Of a DNA stretch of 64,000 nt, positions 45,559 through 55,707 are shown in pieces. Within the stretch, counting starts at the first letter, position 1. Every line of letters starts with the position of its first letter. The DNA comes from CAWATZ01 sp963784995. GTDB lineage: Bacteria > Planctomycetota > Planctomycetia > Gemmatales > Gemmataceae. The notes under the pieces are model-generated. The model searched no databases. It was not told the origin of the DNA and was given only the letters and a program-made list of their open reading frames with translations. Both the position numbers and the translations under genes were made by a program. The stretch lies in assembly GCA_963784995.1 (NCBI GenBank), contig CAWATZ010000013.1:1054001-1118000 (forward strand), written 5' to 3'.

Positions 45559-45936
45559 ATGTCCGCTCGACGAATTCTGAGTGTGGGCCAGTGCGGCTTT
45601 GACCACGGGAGCATCTCCCGGACGATGCGCGACAGTTTCGGCGCCGAGGTGGTGCCTGCTGACACAGCCGATGAGGCCCTGGAACAGCTGCAGCAGGGAG
45701 CGTACGACCTGGTCCTGGTCAATCGGCTCTTCGACCGGGACGGCGATGCGGGTCTGGAGCTGATCCGGCAGCTGAAGGAAACACCCGAACTGAGCCAGGT
45801 GCCGGTGATGCTGGTGAGCAACTACGAGGAGGCTCAGCAGCAGGCCGTTGCGGCCGGGGCCTTGCCCGGCTTCGGCAAGTCCGCGCTGGGCCGGCCGGGG
45901 ATGCTTGACCAGGTCCGGGCTGTTCTCGGAGATTGA
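45559..45936 (+). CDS. Single-domain receiver-like protein
   Basis: A 125-residue protein with the fold of a response-regulator receiver: RILSVGQCGFDHGSISRTM, ALEQLQQGAYDLVLVNRLFD, then ELSQVPVMLVSNYEEAQQQA. The phospho-acceptor region reads DLVLVNRLFDRDG, with Asn where the usual Asp sits at the end of strand 3, and the first acidic pair is missing (VGQCG). The Lys of the last strand (GFGKSAL) is kept. It may be a non-phosphorylated pseudo-receiver. ATG 45559 follows GAGAGGAGAG. Confidence 0.7.
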   Translation: MSARRILSVGQCGFDHGSISRTMRDSFGAEVVPADTADEALEQLQQGAYDLVLVNRLFDRDGDAGLELIRQLKETPELSQVPVMLVSNYEEAQQQAVAAGALPGFGKSALGRPGMLDQVRAVLGD

Positions 45937-46031
45937 CGGCCTGCCGCTTCCTTCTTCCAAAAAACCATACTCCTCGGGCTGGCTGCCGGTACTATCAAAG
46001 GGAAACGAGGCCCGGGAAGAGTGGGAAACTC

Positions 46032-49000
46032 ATGGCCGCCAGCCAACGCAACGCGATCCTCCGTCATCTGCAGCGGCTCCTGGGCGAGCGGCCGGCGGCG
46101 GCGGGCAGTGATCGCCAGCTGCTGGAACGATTCGTCGCCAGCAACGACGAATCGGCTTTCGTCGCCCTGCTGGAGCGCTATCAAGCTCTCGTCCTCGGTG
46201 TGTGCCGATCGGTGCTGCATCAGGAACAGGATGCGGAGGATGCCTTCCAGGCGACCTTTCTGGTGCTGGCGCGAAAGGCCGACGCGATCCGCAAGCACGA
46301 TTCAATCGCCAGCTGGCTGCACGGCGTTGCACTGCGCACTGCGCTGAACTTGCGGCGTTCCCTGATAACTCGTCGCCGCAACGAACAGCGGGCGGCCACC
46401 CGGACAGTGGAGCAACCGGTCCTTGATGCGGCCCTGCGCGAGCTGCAAGCGATCCTTCACGAGGAGGTCGAGCGGTTGCCCGGGAAGTATCGCGCTCCAT
46501 TTGTCCTGTGCTGCCTGGAAGGCAAAAGCCGGGCGGAGGCAGCCCGGGAGCTGGGCTGGAAGGAAGGGAGCGTCTCCGCCTGGATCGCCCAGGCCCGCCT
46601 GCTCCTGCAACGCCGCCTGGCGCGCCGCGGCGTCACGCTGTCCGCTGCCCTGACCTCGGCGGCGGTCGCGCCGAACCTCGCGATCGCGGCAACCCTTGCG
46701 CCGCGGGTCGTTCGCAGCGCCCTGGCATTTGCCGCGGGCAAATCCTGCGACGGCGTCTCCGCTCAGGCCGTCTTCCTCGCGAAAGGAGTGATCCAAACCA
46801 TGTTCGCGACCAGACTGAAACTGGTAGCCGTTGCAACGCTGGCATTGCTTGTTCTGAGTGGCGTGAGCCTGCTTGCCGGCCCGGCGCTTTTGCCCCAGAA
46901 ACTGCTGGAAACCGATCCGCCACAACCAGCGGCGAAACAACCGGCCAAAGCAGAGGCCGAGCAACCCCAGCACAAGCCCCAGGCTGACAAACCCAAACCA
47001 CCGCCGCCCCCCGACAACACGCCTCGCCCTTACCGCGTCCTCAACGATCGGCGGGTCTCGTTTCCCTTGACCTCGCTGGTTTTCTCGCGCGACGGCAAGA
47101 TGCTCGCCTCGGTGGAAGCGACTTTCGCTCCCGGCGCCCTGGGCTCGTACAGGACGATCCTCGTTGACGTCGCGACCGGCCAACGGTTGCACGAGCTGGC
47201 AACGCACTCCGAGCTGGTCAATCAGATCGCCTTCGCGCCAGACAACAAAAGGGTCTGCACCGGCAGCCGGCTCCACGACGGCGGCATCGCCTCCCGCATG
47301 GGCACGGGGTTGGTTGTCTGGGACACGGCCACCGGCAAACCGGTCAAGGAGCTTCAAGCCCAGGTCTGGGACCTGTCGCCCGACGGCAAGACGCTGGCCA
47401 TCGCCGACAATTTCGTTGACATCGACCCTGGCATAAACAAGGGCGACGACATCAAACCCTTACCCTCCACGTTCACCCTGCGCCTTCTGGATACCACCAC
47501 CTGGAAGGAAATCGCCCAGCGCAAGGAAACCAACCTGACCCTTTCCATCCTCCGCTTTGCCCCCGACAGCAAGATGCTCGCTCTGGCATTGTCGGACTAC
47601 ACCATCCGGCTCTGGGACTGGCAGGCCAACAAGGAGACCAAGCGCATCACCGCGCCCAAAGTGGACCCCCAGAAGTGGGCCGGCGGCGCCATCACACATC
47701 TCGCCTTCAATCACGACGGCACCCGGCTGGCATCCGTTACGGACACTGTTTTCTTCAATGAGATACCACGCAAGGTTGACGTCTGGGACGTTCCCAGCGG
47801 CAAATCGGTGCAAACGCTCACCGGACCGCGGTATCCAATCACCAGTCTCGCTTTCACTCCCAGGGGCGACCAGCTCGCGGTTGCCGGGCGGCAAAACTAC
47901 TTCAACCTTTTCGATGTGGCTTCCGGTGAAAAACGCAAAGACTCCGAGCGTCCGGGGCTGGCCGAGCTGGCTGTCGCACTCTACCGAGTCGGCCTGGCGC
48001 CCGAGCAAGCGCCCAAAGGTCCACCTCTCTTGACCCGTCTGTGGAACCTGGCCAGCGGCGAGGACATTGTCTCCGGCAAGCTCCCCAGCGAACTGCAATG
48101 CCTGACCCTTTCGCCCAATGACCGCACGCTCGCCGTTGGTGACATGAAAGGCGTTGTCAGGCTCTACGACCTGGGCACAGGCAACGAGGTCCGCCAGTTC
48201 GCTGATACCGGCAAGTCTCCCGTGAACGGTCTCACCTATCTGCAAGACGGCAAGCTCCTCTGTTCGCAGCACTGGAACAGGCCCTTCCGCTTCTGGGACC
48301 CGGAGACCGGCAAGCCGATCAGCCAGCAGCTCCCGGGCATTCCTTTCGGCAAAAGCTCCCTGGTCGTGTCGTCGCAAGGGAAGCTCGCTTCGGTTCCGGA
48401 GGCTGGCATTGTCGTGACGATCTGGAAGGACCTCATGGACAGGAGGCCAGTCAAGGTCCGACTGCCCCAGAGCGCACGCACGCTGCAATTCGCGCCCGAC
48501 GGCAAGAAGCTGCTGGCCGGCAGCTGGGAAAAGGTCGTGCAAGTGATTGACGTTGATCGGGGCGTCCTGCTGAAACCGATCGGCCGGGAACATATCGTCA
48601 TGTTCGCCCTGTCGCCGGATGGCAAGACCGTCGCCGGGTGGGGACGTACAGCCAACTATAAATGGGACCCTTACGTCGCCCTCTGGGACCTCCACACGGG
48701 GGAGGAGCTGGGCCGGATCGACGTCACTCCCACCAGCTTCAACGGCATGCGTTTCACCCCCGACGGCCGGGGCCTCTGGGTCGAAACGGCGGGCGGCTTC
48801 AGCCTCTTTGAGATGGCGACCGGACTGCAGCGCGGGTTCGTTTCCGGCGCCTGGCCCCTCTCCCTTTCCAGCAAGGGACGACTGTTTGTCTGCAAGAGCA
48901 ACGATTGCATCTTCGTCTGGGACATGACGGGTCGGAATAACGGCGGCATTCTCGATACCACACCCCTGACGCAGGACGAGCTGGCGAAACGGTGGGCCGA

Positions 49001-49457
49001 CTTGCAGGCCGGACCCGTCGAGGCGTACCAGGCGGTCTGGCGCCTGGCCGGCGTTCCCGAGCAGACGGTGCCGTTCCTGGAAGCGAAACTGCGCACCGTG
49101 CCCCCGCTCGATCCAAAGCGCATCCCAAAGCTGATTGCGGACCTGGAAAACGACGTCTTTGCGATTCGGGAAAAGGCGTCGGAGGAACTGCCCAAATACG
49201 GGCACTGGGCACTCAAGGAAGCGACGGCGACGCTGGCGAAAAATCCGCCGCCCGAAACGCGGCGTCGTCTGCTGGATCTGAAGCCGAGGTTGCGCGACTA
49301 TCCGTTCTCTCCGGAGCAAACGCTGGCTCTCCGCGTGGTCGAAGTCCTTGAGCAGATCGGCACCCCGGCAGCGCGACGCTTGCTCGAAAGACTGGCCGGC
49401 AACGAACGCCCGCAGTTCACGGAGGCCGCCCGGGCGGCCCTTGGTCGCTGGAAGTAA
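46032..49457 (+). CDS. ECF sigma factor fused to WD40 propeller
   Basis: A 1141-residue fusion. Residues 15-190 are an ECF sigma factor (FVALLERYQALVLGVCRSVL, DAEDAFQATFLVLARKADAI, then the sigma4 HTH SRAEAARELGWKEGSVSAWI). A membrane helix (LVAVATLALLVLSGVSLLAG, about 265-285) and a Pro/Gln/Lys linker follow. Residues 340-1000 hold many WD40 blades (LVFSRDGKMLAS, LAFTPRGDQLAVAG, FALSPDGKTVAGWG). The last 130 residues are helical and HEAT-like. Such chains are typical of Gemmata relatives and probably couple an external signal to sigma release. ATG 46032 is preferred over the upstream frame opening. Confidence 0.88.
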   Translation: MAASQRNAILRHLQRLLGERPAAAGSDRQLLERFVASNDESAFVALLERYQALVLGVCRSVLHQEQDAEDAFQATFLVLARKADAIRKHDSIASWLHGVALRTALNLRRSLITRRRNEQRAATRTVEQPVLDAALRELQAILHEEVERLPGKYRAPFVLCCLEGKSRAEAARELGWKEGSVSAWIAQARLLLQRRLARRGVTLSAALTSAAVAPNLAIAATLAPRVVRSALAFAAGKSCDGVSAQAVFLAKGVIQTMFATRLKLVAVATLALLVLSGVSLLAGPALLPQKLLETDPPQPAAKQPAKAEAEQPQHKPQADKPKPPPPPDNTPRPYRVLNDRRVSFPLTSLVFSRDGKMLASVEATFAPGALGSYRTILVDVATGQRLHELATHSELVNQIAFAPDNKRVCTGSRLHDGGIASRMGTGLVVWDTATGKPVKELQAQVWDLSPDGKTLAIADNFVDIDPGINKGDDIKPLPSTFTLRLLDTTTWKEIAQRKETNLTLSILRFAPDSKMLALALSDYTIRLWDWQANKETKRITAPKVDPQKWAGGAITHLAFNHDGTRLASVTDTVFFNEIPRKVDVWDVPSGKSVQTLTGPRYPITSLAFTPRGDQLAVAGRQNYFNLFDVASGEKRKDSERPGLAELAVALYRVGLAPEQAPKGPPLLTRLWNLASGEDIVSGKLPSELQCLTLSPNDRTLAVGDMKGVVRLYDLGTGNEVRQFADTGKSPVNGLTYLQDGKLLCSQHWNRPFRFWDPETGKPISQQLPGIPFGKSSLVVSSQGKLASVPEAGIVVTIWKDLMDRRPVKVRLPQSARTLQFAPDGKKLLAGSWEKVVQVIDVDRGVLLKPIGREHIVMFALSPDGKTVAGWGRTANYKWDPYVALWDLHTGEELGRIDVTPTSFNGMRFTPDGRGLWVETAGGFSLFEMATGLQRGFVSGAWPLSLSSKGRLFVCKSNDCIFVWDMTGRNNGGILDTTPLTQDELAKRWADLQAGPVEAYQAVWRLAGVPEQTVPFLEAKLRTVPPLDPKRIPKLIADLENDVFAIREKASEELPKYGHWALKEATATLAKNPPPETRRRLLDLKPRLRDYPFSPEQTLALRVVEVLEQIGTPAARRLLERLAGNERPQFTEAARAALGRWK

Positions 49458-49507
49458 TCGATCAACGTATTGCATCTGAGGAAACCCCATGGGCGACGTG
49501 CCCCGGC

Positions 49508-49533
49508 CCGCCCCGCCATTCATGGCGGGGCGG
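49508..49533. repeat. 11-bp hairpin in front of dihydroorotase
   Basis: CCGCCCCGCCA pairs with TGGCGGGGCGG across loop TTCA. It lies between the ECF-WD40 stop and the dihydroorotase start. Confidence 0.6.
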
Positions 49534-49617
49534 ACTGGGCTCGCCGGACATGGATTCCCTGAGATGCAAGAGCCAGGCGTAACGATCACTTTCTGGCCCG
49601 TTGCACCGGAAACTCCC

Positions 49618-50845
49618 ATGAACACCGTGGTCGAAGGTTTGCTGGCCGACGTTGACGGCGTCCGTCCCGGCCAGGTCGTCATCGAGAACGGCGTGATTGC
49701 CGCCGTCGGCCCGAAGCTGGCCAAGCCCCAGCACGTCTTCGGCGACGATTGCCTGATCTTCGCCGGCATGGGCGACATCCACGTCCACGCCCGCGAAGAC
49801 GTGAGCGGCAAGGACACGCACAAGGAAACCTTCGCCACCGCCTCGGCCGCCGCCCTGCACGGCGGCGTCATCCACGTCGCCGACATGCCCAACAATCCCA
49901 TCGCTCCCATCGACGACACCAGCTACCAGGCCAAGGAAAACCTGGTGCGCCAGGGCCGATTGCCTGTCACCTTCACCCTTTACGCCGGCATCGGTCCCGG
50001 CACCCGCCCCCTCAAGCGAGCCGTTCCCTACAAGGCTTACATGGGCCCCAGCGTCGGCGACCTGTTCTTCCGCACCCTGGAGGAGTTGGACCGGACCATG
50101 ACCCATTACCAGGGCCAGAACGTCAGCTTCCACTGCGAGGATCCGATCCTCCTCGAACAGCACCGCTCCGCTCCGACCCACGAGCTGCGCCGGCCGGCCG
50201 AGTGCGAGCTGAGCGCCACCCGCTTTGCCCTGGGCCTGATCGAGAAATACTCCCTGACGGGAAAGCTCTGTCACTACTCCGTCAAGGAGGGGTTGCCGCT
50301 GATCCGCGCCGCCAAGGCCCGCGGCCTGCCGGTGACTGCTGAGGTGACGCCGCACCACCTCTATTTCGACACCGCGATGATCACCGAGCAGAATCGCGGC
50401 TGGATGCAGATGAACCCGCCGCTGCGCAGCCCGGCAGACCGCCTGGCGATGCTGGAGGCATTGCGCGACGGCACCGCCGACTACCTGGCCACCGACCACG
50501 CTCCGCACATCCTCGCTGAGAAGGAGAAGGGCGTCTCCGGCCAGCCGCACCTGGACACGTTCGGACCGTTCGTGACCTGGCTGCTGGTCGAGGCCGGCTT
50601 CACGCCGGAGCGCATCGCCGCCAGCTGCTCCAGGAACCCCGGGGCATTCGTCAATCCCTACAACAGCGACCGGTTCGGCCGGCTGCTGCCGGGATACGTC
50701 GGCTCGCTGACGGTGCTGAACCTGCGCCGGCCGACGACCGTGCGGCGCGAGGATCTGCAGAACGCGCTGCGGCTGGAGCCCCTTCGAGGGGATGACGTTT
50801 CCCGGGAGCGTCGAGGCCGTGTTCCTCCGGGGAGAGAGGGTGTGA
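49618..50845 (+). CDS. Dihydroorotase-like amidohydrolase (one frameshift)
   Basis: A metal-dependent cyclic amidohydrolase. Motifs are GMGDIHVHAREDV (metal His pair), VADMPNNPIAPI (DMPNN, typical of dihydroorotase), VSFHCEDPILLEQH, VTAEVTPHHLYF and YLATDHAPH. Dihydroorotase makes dihydroorotate in pyrimidine synthesis. Near 50766 one extra base shifts the frame. In the other frame the expected C-terminus CGWSPFEGMTFPGSVEAVFL follows and ends at 50845. The start could be ATG 49564 instead. The symbol is withheld because planctomycetes have several paralogues. Confidence 0.85.
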
Positions 50846-50910
50846 TCGGTCTCTCGGGCAGGCTCCTATCCCTGCGGCACCCTGGCAGTCCTCGACGCGG
50901 GTTGGTTTGG

Positions 50911-50972
50911 CACAAGCCCGAAGCGCCAGCGCCGGGACATCCGAAACCCGGCGCTGGCGCTTCGGGCTTGTG
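50911..50972. repeat. 26-bp perfect palindrome
   Basis: CACAAGCCCGAAGCGCCAGC plus six bases pair with their complement (50947-50972), loop 10 bases. It lies between the dihydroorotase and the phosphoglycerate mutase genes. Confidence 0.9.
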
Positions 50973-51032
50973 TCGGTTTGTCCCGCGCCGAGTATAACAA
51001 TGGAGGGCAGAACTTCTCAGGAGATGATCGCC

Positions 51033-51778
51033 ATGCACAAGCTGGTTCTGTTACGCCACGGTGAGAGTGTCTGGAACAAAGAAAACCGCTTCACCGGCTG
51101 GACCGACGTGGACCTGTCCGAGCAGGGCCGGGACGAGGCCCGCGCGCCGGCCAACTGCTCCGCGCCGAGGGCTTTGTCTTCGACGTGGCCTTCACCTCGG
51201 TACTGAAGCGCGCCATCCGGACCCTGTGGATCGTGCTTGACGAGCTGGACCTGATGTGGCTGCCGATCGAGCATTCCTGGCGGCTGAACGAGCGTCATTA
51301 CGGAGCCCTTCAGGGGCTCAACAAGGCGGAGACGGCCGCCAGGTACGGCGAGCAGCAGGTCAAGATCTGGCGGCGCGCCTACGCCACGCCGCCGCCGCCG
51401 CTGGAGAAGAGCGATCCGCGTTATCCCGGGAACGATCCACGCTACCGCGGTCTGTCCGAGAAAGAGCTGCCGCTGACCGAGTGTCTGAAGGACACGGTGG
51501 ACCGGTTCCTGCCATACTGGCATCAGCGGATCGCGCCGGCGCTGCAGAGGAACCAGCGCGTGCTGATCGCGGCCCACGGCAACAGCCTGCGGGCGCTGGT
51601 GAAGTACCTCGACCACGTCTCCGACGACGACATCGTGGAACTGAACATCCCCACGGGTGTGCCGCTGGTGTACGAGCTGGACGCGAACCTGAAGGCGGGC
51701 AAACACTACTATCTCGGTAATCCGGAAGAGATCGCCCGGGCCCAGGCCGCGGTGGCCGCCCAGGGCAAGGCGAAGTGA
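51033..51778 (+). CDS. gpmA: 2,3-bisphosphoglycerate-dependent phosphoglycerate mutase (one frameshift)
   Basis: Interconverts 3- and 2-phosphoglycerate in glycolysis. The phospho-His motif is in LVLLRHGESVWNKENRFTGW, followed by TDVDLSEQGRDEA. Near 51145 one base is missing. Adding it gives AGQLLRAEGFVFDVAFTSVL, then KRAIRTLWIVLDELD, LNERHYGALQGLNKAETAAR (family hallmark), RVLIAAHGNSLRALVKYLDH and LNIPTGVPLVYELD. The restored length is about 248 residues, exactly the family norm. ATG 51033 with GGAG nine bases upstream is preferred over ATG 51024. Confidence 0.9.
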
Positions 51779-51782
51779 TCGG

Positions 51783-54131
51783 ATGGGAGGTGCTTCGGTG
51801 CCAGCAGTCCAGAGCCTCCAGTCGTGGCTTGCCGAACTGAAGGAGATCCTCAGCGTCTGCGCACAGCGTGCCAGCCTGCCGGTCACCTTGCCGCACTGTG
51901 CCATCTGCGCTCGTTATGCGACCGACAGTCTCCCCTTCGAGGCATTGCTGTCACTGCTCGACGTGCTGCCGGTGGAACTCCTTCCCCAGGCTCTGGCAGC
52001 GGCGGAGGATTGCCTTGCATCCCTCCCGCCCGCGATGCGGCAGCAGCACGTCAACGCCGTGACGCTGCCGGTGCTGCTGGACTCGCCCGGCTGGCCGCTC
52101 GTCCGCAGTCTGGTCATCGACCTGGCCGACCAGGAGATTCGCAAGCACTTCGACGATCCACGGCTCAAGGCCATCGAGGAGATCACCCTGCTCGGCTACG
52201 CCTACGGCGGCTGCAAACTTCGGCCGGCATTCTGTGACGCTTTCTTCCATTCCCGGAGCTTTCCTAGCCTCCGGTCGCTGAGCTTTCACTCGACGGAAAG
52301 CACCGCGGACACTTCCAGGCGCTTCTGGGCGTCGCCGTTGGCCCGGCAGCTGGAACGGATCGACGGCGCTCCCTACTTCGGCGATCCCATCGCCGGCCCG
52401 CTGGCGGTGCGCGAACTCTGCCTGGCCGGGTACGGCGACGAATTGCCTGCGGGTTTCTCGCTGAACCGGCTTCTCGATCCGAGTGCGTCGCCGCAGCTCA
52501 CGAGCCTGTCGCTGAGCGCTTACTGGGAGGGAATGAGCCCCTTGCTGCAACTGATCACCGCCGAGTGCCGCTTGCTGGAGCGAATAGCCGTCTCACTCCG
52601 CTTCTCGGACTCCGACGGCGCATGGACTCACCTGCTAAAGCAGGCGACGTTGCCGGCCTCGGTCAGGTCCGTTACCTGCGACGGCAGCTTTGGTAAGACG
52701 TCGCAGCTTCGCATTCGGAGCGGCTCCGACGTTCACGCCTTGTACGACTCCATCAGCGAGAAGGTTGACATCCGCTCAGACGACAGGGTGACTGACTACG
52801 GCGGTTTGCTTTTCGATTGGAGGCTCCGGGACGTCGTCTCTCGTCGGGTCGAAGACCTTGCGCTGTTCCTGCCGCTGGAAACCAACGTCGCGGAGGCCGT
52901 CGCGTTTTGCGACGACCTTCCCGGACTGAAGAACCTCACGCTCGTCTATCCTTTCACCGAAGCCGAACTCGAAACGCTGCTGCGTTCGGAGAGGATTCGC
53001 CGGCTCGACGCACTCACTTTGTTGCTGAGCGTTGGCGGTAAATGGGACGTGGGCGGCAACGAGTACGTCAAGGCCAACGAGTCACGCTACCAGTCGGCCG
53101 TGCCACCGAAGCGGCTCTTTGAACTGGCGTTCGGCGAGGCGACGGCCTCGATTCACAACCTCTCGGTTGCCACACAGTCGTTCGAGCTGACGCGCTCGCC
53201 GGAACGAGTCCAGCACTGGGACATCAAAGCCAGGGAGGCCGCATTCGCTTTGACTGAATGCGATCCGGGTCGGCCGATCGAAGTGTTGTGTTTCACTTAC
53301 GACTTGACCATCGACGAGCAGCTGGCGACGGCCCTTGCCGGAGCCGACGTTTTGGGTCGCGTTTATCGCCTGAATCTTCAGGGCAGGTTGGACGAGTCGG
53401 CCGGGCGAGTTCTTGCGGACTGCCAGCGCCTCCGGAACGTGCGTGCCTTCAGCCACTTCTGCCCTCACAACCCGATGGAAGCAATCCGGCCGATGCTTCA
53501 TTCGGCATCCCTGAGCGGAGTCTGGGACGTCGATCTGTATCTGCCGGCTCCCTGGAAAGTACCGGCCATCGAAGCCGTTTGTACGGACTCGCCCCTGCTG
53601 GACAGGGCGGTTGTCCTGGACCTGCACGGCCCCGACCAATCGCCGTTGATTCCCCGGAGCGGCCGACTCGGACGGGTGCGCCAGCTGGGCGAATGGCTGG
53701 CGATGCGAGTGTTTGACGACGTTCAACTGGCGGCGGTGTGGAGCGACTGCCCCCTCGGCTTGCCGTTGCAGACACGGCTCAGCCGGTTCGTCGAACGAAG
53801 TTACCGCCTCAAACAGCAAAAAGAAGAAGTCGCGGGCCTTGAGAAGAAACTGCTCGCTTTCCCAGCCTTACACGATGAGGAGGGGTTTGAGCAGACACTC
53901 CGCGATCTGCTGGCCACGGCGTTTGACGGAAAGCCCGTGGAGGAGAATGCGGAGTTCGACGATCTGAGCGAGCCGCAACAGAGCGCTTTGAGAGCCATCG
54001 CCCAGGTGGACGGGAATTGGTGGAACCTGGGTGGGATGATGAACGGTCTGCTGACGGGCTACGGCTACCGCTTCAGGGACAAGGTCAGTCTCGAAGAGTA
54101 CATTGAAGGAACGGAAGAACCGTCTGACTGA
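51783..54131 (+). CDS. Large hypothetical protein with leucine-rich segments
   Basis: A 782-residue soluble protein immediately after gpmA. No catalytic motif or known domain was recognised. Several segments have a leucine-rich-repeat rhythm (LRSLSFHSTES, LTSLSLSAYWEG, LKNLTLVYPFTEAELETLL, RRLDALTLLLSVGG), in line with the many LRR-like proteins of this group. The C-terminal 100 residues are helical and charged (YRLKQQKEEVAGLEKKLLAF). A GTG at 51798 with GGGAGG in front is the better start than the ATG at 51783. Confidence 0.7.
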   Translation: MGGASVPAVQSLQSWLAELKEILSVCAQRASLPVTLPHCAICARYATDSLPFEALLSLLDVLPVELLPQALAAAEDCLASLPPAMRQQHVNAVTLPVLLDSPGWPLVRSLVIDLADQEIRKHFDDPRLKAIEEITLLGYAYGGCKLRPAFCDAFFHSRSFPSLRSLSFHSTESTADTSRRFWASPLARQLERIDGAPYFGDPIAGPLAVRELCLAGYGDELPAGFSLNRLLDPSASPQLTSLSLSAYWEGMSPLLQLITAECRLLERIAVSLRFSDSDGAWTHLLKQATLPASVRSVTCDGSFGKTSQLRIRSGSDVHALYDSISEKVDIRSDDRVTDYGGLLFDWRLRDVVSRRVEDLALFLPLETNVAEAVAFCDDLPGLKNLTLVYPFTEAELETLLRSERIRRLDALTLLLSVGGKWDVGGNEYVKANESRYQSAVPPKRLFELAFGEATASIHNLSVATQSFELTRSPERVQHWDIKAREAAFALTECDPGRPIEVLCFTYDLTIDEQLATALAGADVLGRVYRLNLQGRLDESAGRVLADCQRLRNVRAFSHFCPHNPMEAIRPMLHSASLSGVWDVDLYLPAPWKVPAIEAVCTDSPLLDRAVVLDLHGPDQSPLIPRSGRLGRVRQLGEWLAMRVFDDVQLAAVWSDCPLGLPLQTRLSRFVERSYRLKQQKEEVAGLEKKLLAFPALHDEEGFEQTLRDLLATAFDGKPVEENAEFDDLSEPQQSALRAIAQVDGNWWNLGGMMNGLLTGYGYRFRDKVSLEEYIEGTEEPSD

Positions 54132-54147
54132 TTTCGAGGATCGCGCC

Positions 54148-55525
54148 ATGCTGCTTTTCGGTCAGCATCGCTGCCGGACCTGTACTGGCCTCTCCCGCCG
54201 CGAGCTGCTGCAGGTCGGGGCCAGTTCGGTCCTCGGTCTGTCGCTGGCCGACCTGCTCCGCGCTCGCGCCCTGGGCAGCGTCGCACCGGCGGCCTCGGCG
54301 AAGGCGGTGCTGCTCCTGTGGCTGTGGGGCGGCCCGGCCCAGCTCGACACCTGGGACCCCAAGCCCAATGCTCCACTGGAGTTTCGCGGCCCCTTCGCGG
54401 CCATCCCCACGCGGACGGCGGGACTGCGCTTTGGCGAGCTGTTCCCGAAACTGGCGGGCCTGAGCCAGCGCCTGAGCGTCCTGCGGTCGCTGCACACCTT
54501 CTCCAACGATCATGGCGTGGCCGGCACCGTGGGCCTGACCGGGAGCATCGCGGGCGGCGTCGGTCTGGACGGCAAGCCGAAGCCGGGAGCGGCCCGGCCG
54601 GCGACGGGCAGCGTGGTCGCCCGGCTGCGCGGCGGCGCCTCGGCGATGCCGCCGTTCATGGTCATCGGCGGCCGGCTGCACCAGGGCAAGAAGGCGATCA
54701 TCGGCGAGGGCGGCGGCATCCTCGGCGGTCACTGCGATCCGTTTCGGCTGGAGCATGACCCCATTCGCGGCACACGCTTTCCCGCCCTGCAATTGCCGGC
54801 CGGCCTGACCCCCGAGCGGCTCGGAGATCGCCAGCGGCTGCTGGGTAGCATCGACCAGGTGCAGCGGCAGGGCGAGCAGCTGCAACGGGTCAACCTGCTG
54901 GACGACTACCGCAAGCAAGCCTTTGCCATGCTCACCAACCCCGGATCGATGCGGATGTTCGATCTGGGACAGGAGAAGGATTCGCTGAAGGATCGCTATG
55001 GCCGAACGCGCTTTGGCCAGAGCTGCCTGCTGGGCCGGCGACTGATCGAGCATGGCGTAGTCGTTTGTGCAAGTGAACTGGAGCGACCACGTTGAGGCCG
55101 AGGAGGACTCCGGCGACGGCGGCTGGGACCACCATTACAGGAACTTCCAGCTGATGCAGGATCGCCACGGTCCCTGGCTCGATCAGGCGCTGTCCGCACT
55201 GCTGGAGGACCTGCACGACCGAGGATTGCTGCGCACCACCCTGGTCGTCGCGGTGGGGGAGTTTGGGCGATCGCCGAAGATCAACGACAAGGCAGGCCGC
55301 GATCACTGGGAGCACTGCTACAGCGCCCTCCTGGCCGGCGGCGGGGTTGCCGGCGGCCGGGTGATTGGTTCCAGCGACAGCCGGGCCGAACGGCCACACG
55401 ATACGCCGCTCACTCCCGCCGACCTCACCACCACCGTCTGGCACGCCCTTGGACTGACCAGCGAACAGCTCCAGTCTCTCGGCGTCGGCTTGCCCAATGC
55501 GCGGGTGATTCAGGAGCTGTTCTGA
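54148..55525 (+). CDS. DUF1501 protein with Tat signal (one frameshift)
   Basis: A member of DUF1501, sulfatase-like proteins greatly expanded in planctomycetes and usually paired with DUF1553/PSD1 genes. A twin-arginine signal is present (GLSRRELLQVGASSVLGLSL). Then LLWLWGGPAQLDTWDPKPNA, SVLRSLHTFSNDHG and, after the frame change, VQVNWSDHVEAEE, TLVVAVGEFGRSPKINDKAG and RDHWEHCYSALLAGGG. One base is missing near 55065. The restored protein is about 459 residues. No DUF1553 partner is in the window. ATG 54148 is the start used here. Confidence 0.85.
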
Positions 55526-55545
55526 CCTGAGTTCGACTTTGCCCT

Positions 55546-55692
55546 ATTATGGAGTGCGGCAGTGCTTTGCTCTGCCGCTTTTGTTTCTTCTTTTTGTCTT
55601 TGTTTCTTGGGCTGTTGGCGTCAAAAGGGAAAAACCAAAAACAAAAGGCCAAACAAAAGCGGCAGAGCAAAGCTACTGCCGCACTCCATAAT
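55546..55692. repeat. Palindrome overlapping an apparent ORF extension
   Basis: Left arm from 55546 (ATTATGGAGTGCGGCAGT) and right arm to 55692 are near-complementary over about 40 bases with a long A/T-richer centre. In the TolB-like frame it would read MECGSALLCRF. It is judged non-coding. Confidence 0.85.
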
Positions 55693-55707
55693 AAGAGAGA
55701 GACACCG

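Noticed and set aside
47460..49919. 819-codon minus-strand open frame across the ECF-WD40 gene
   Set aside because: Antisense shadow of the WD40 blades.
55549..55707. N-terminal extension MECGSALLCRF... of the TolB-like protein
   Set aside because: It is encoded by a palindrome and precedes a perfect signal peptide, so the later ATG is used.
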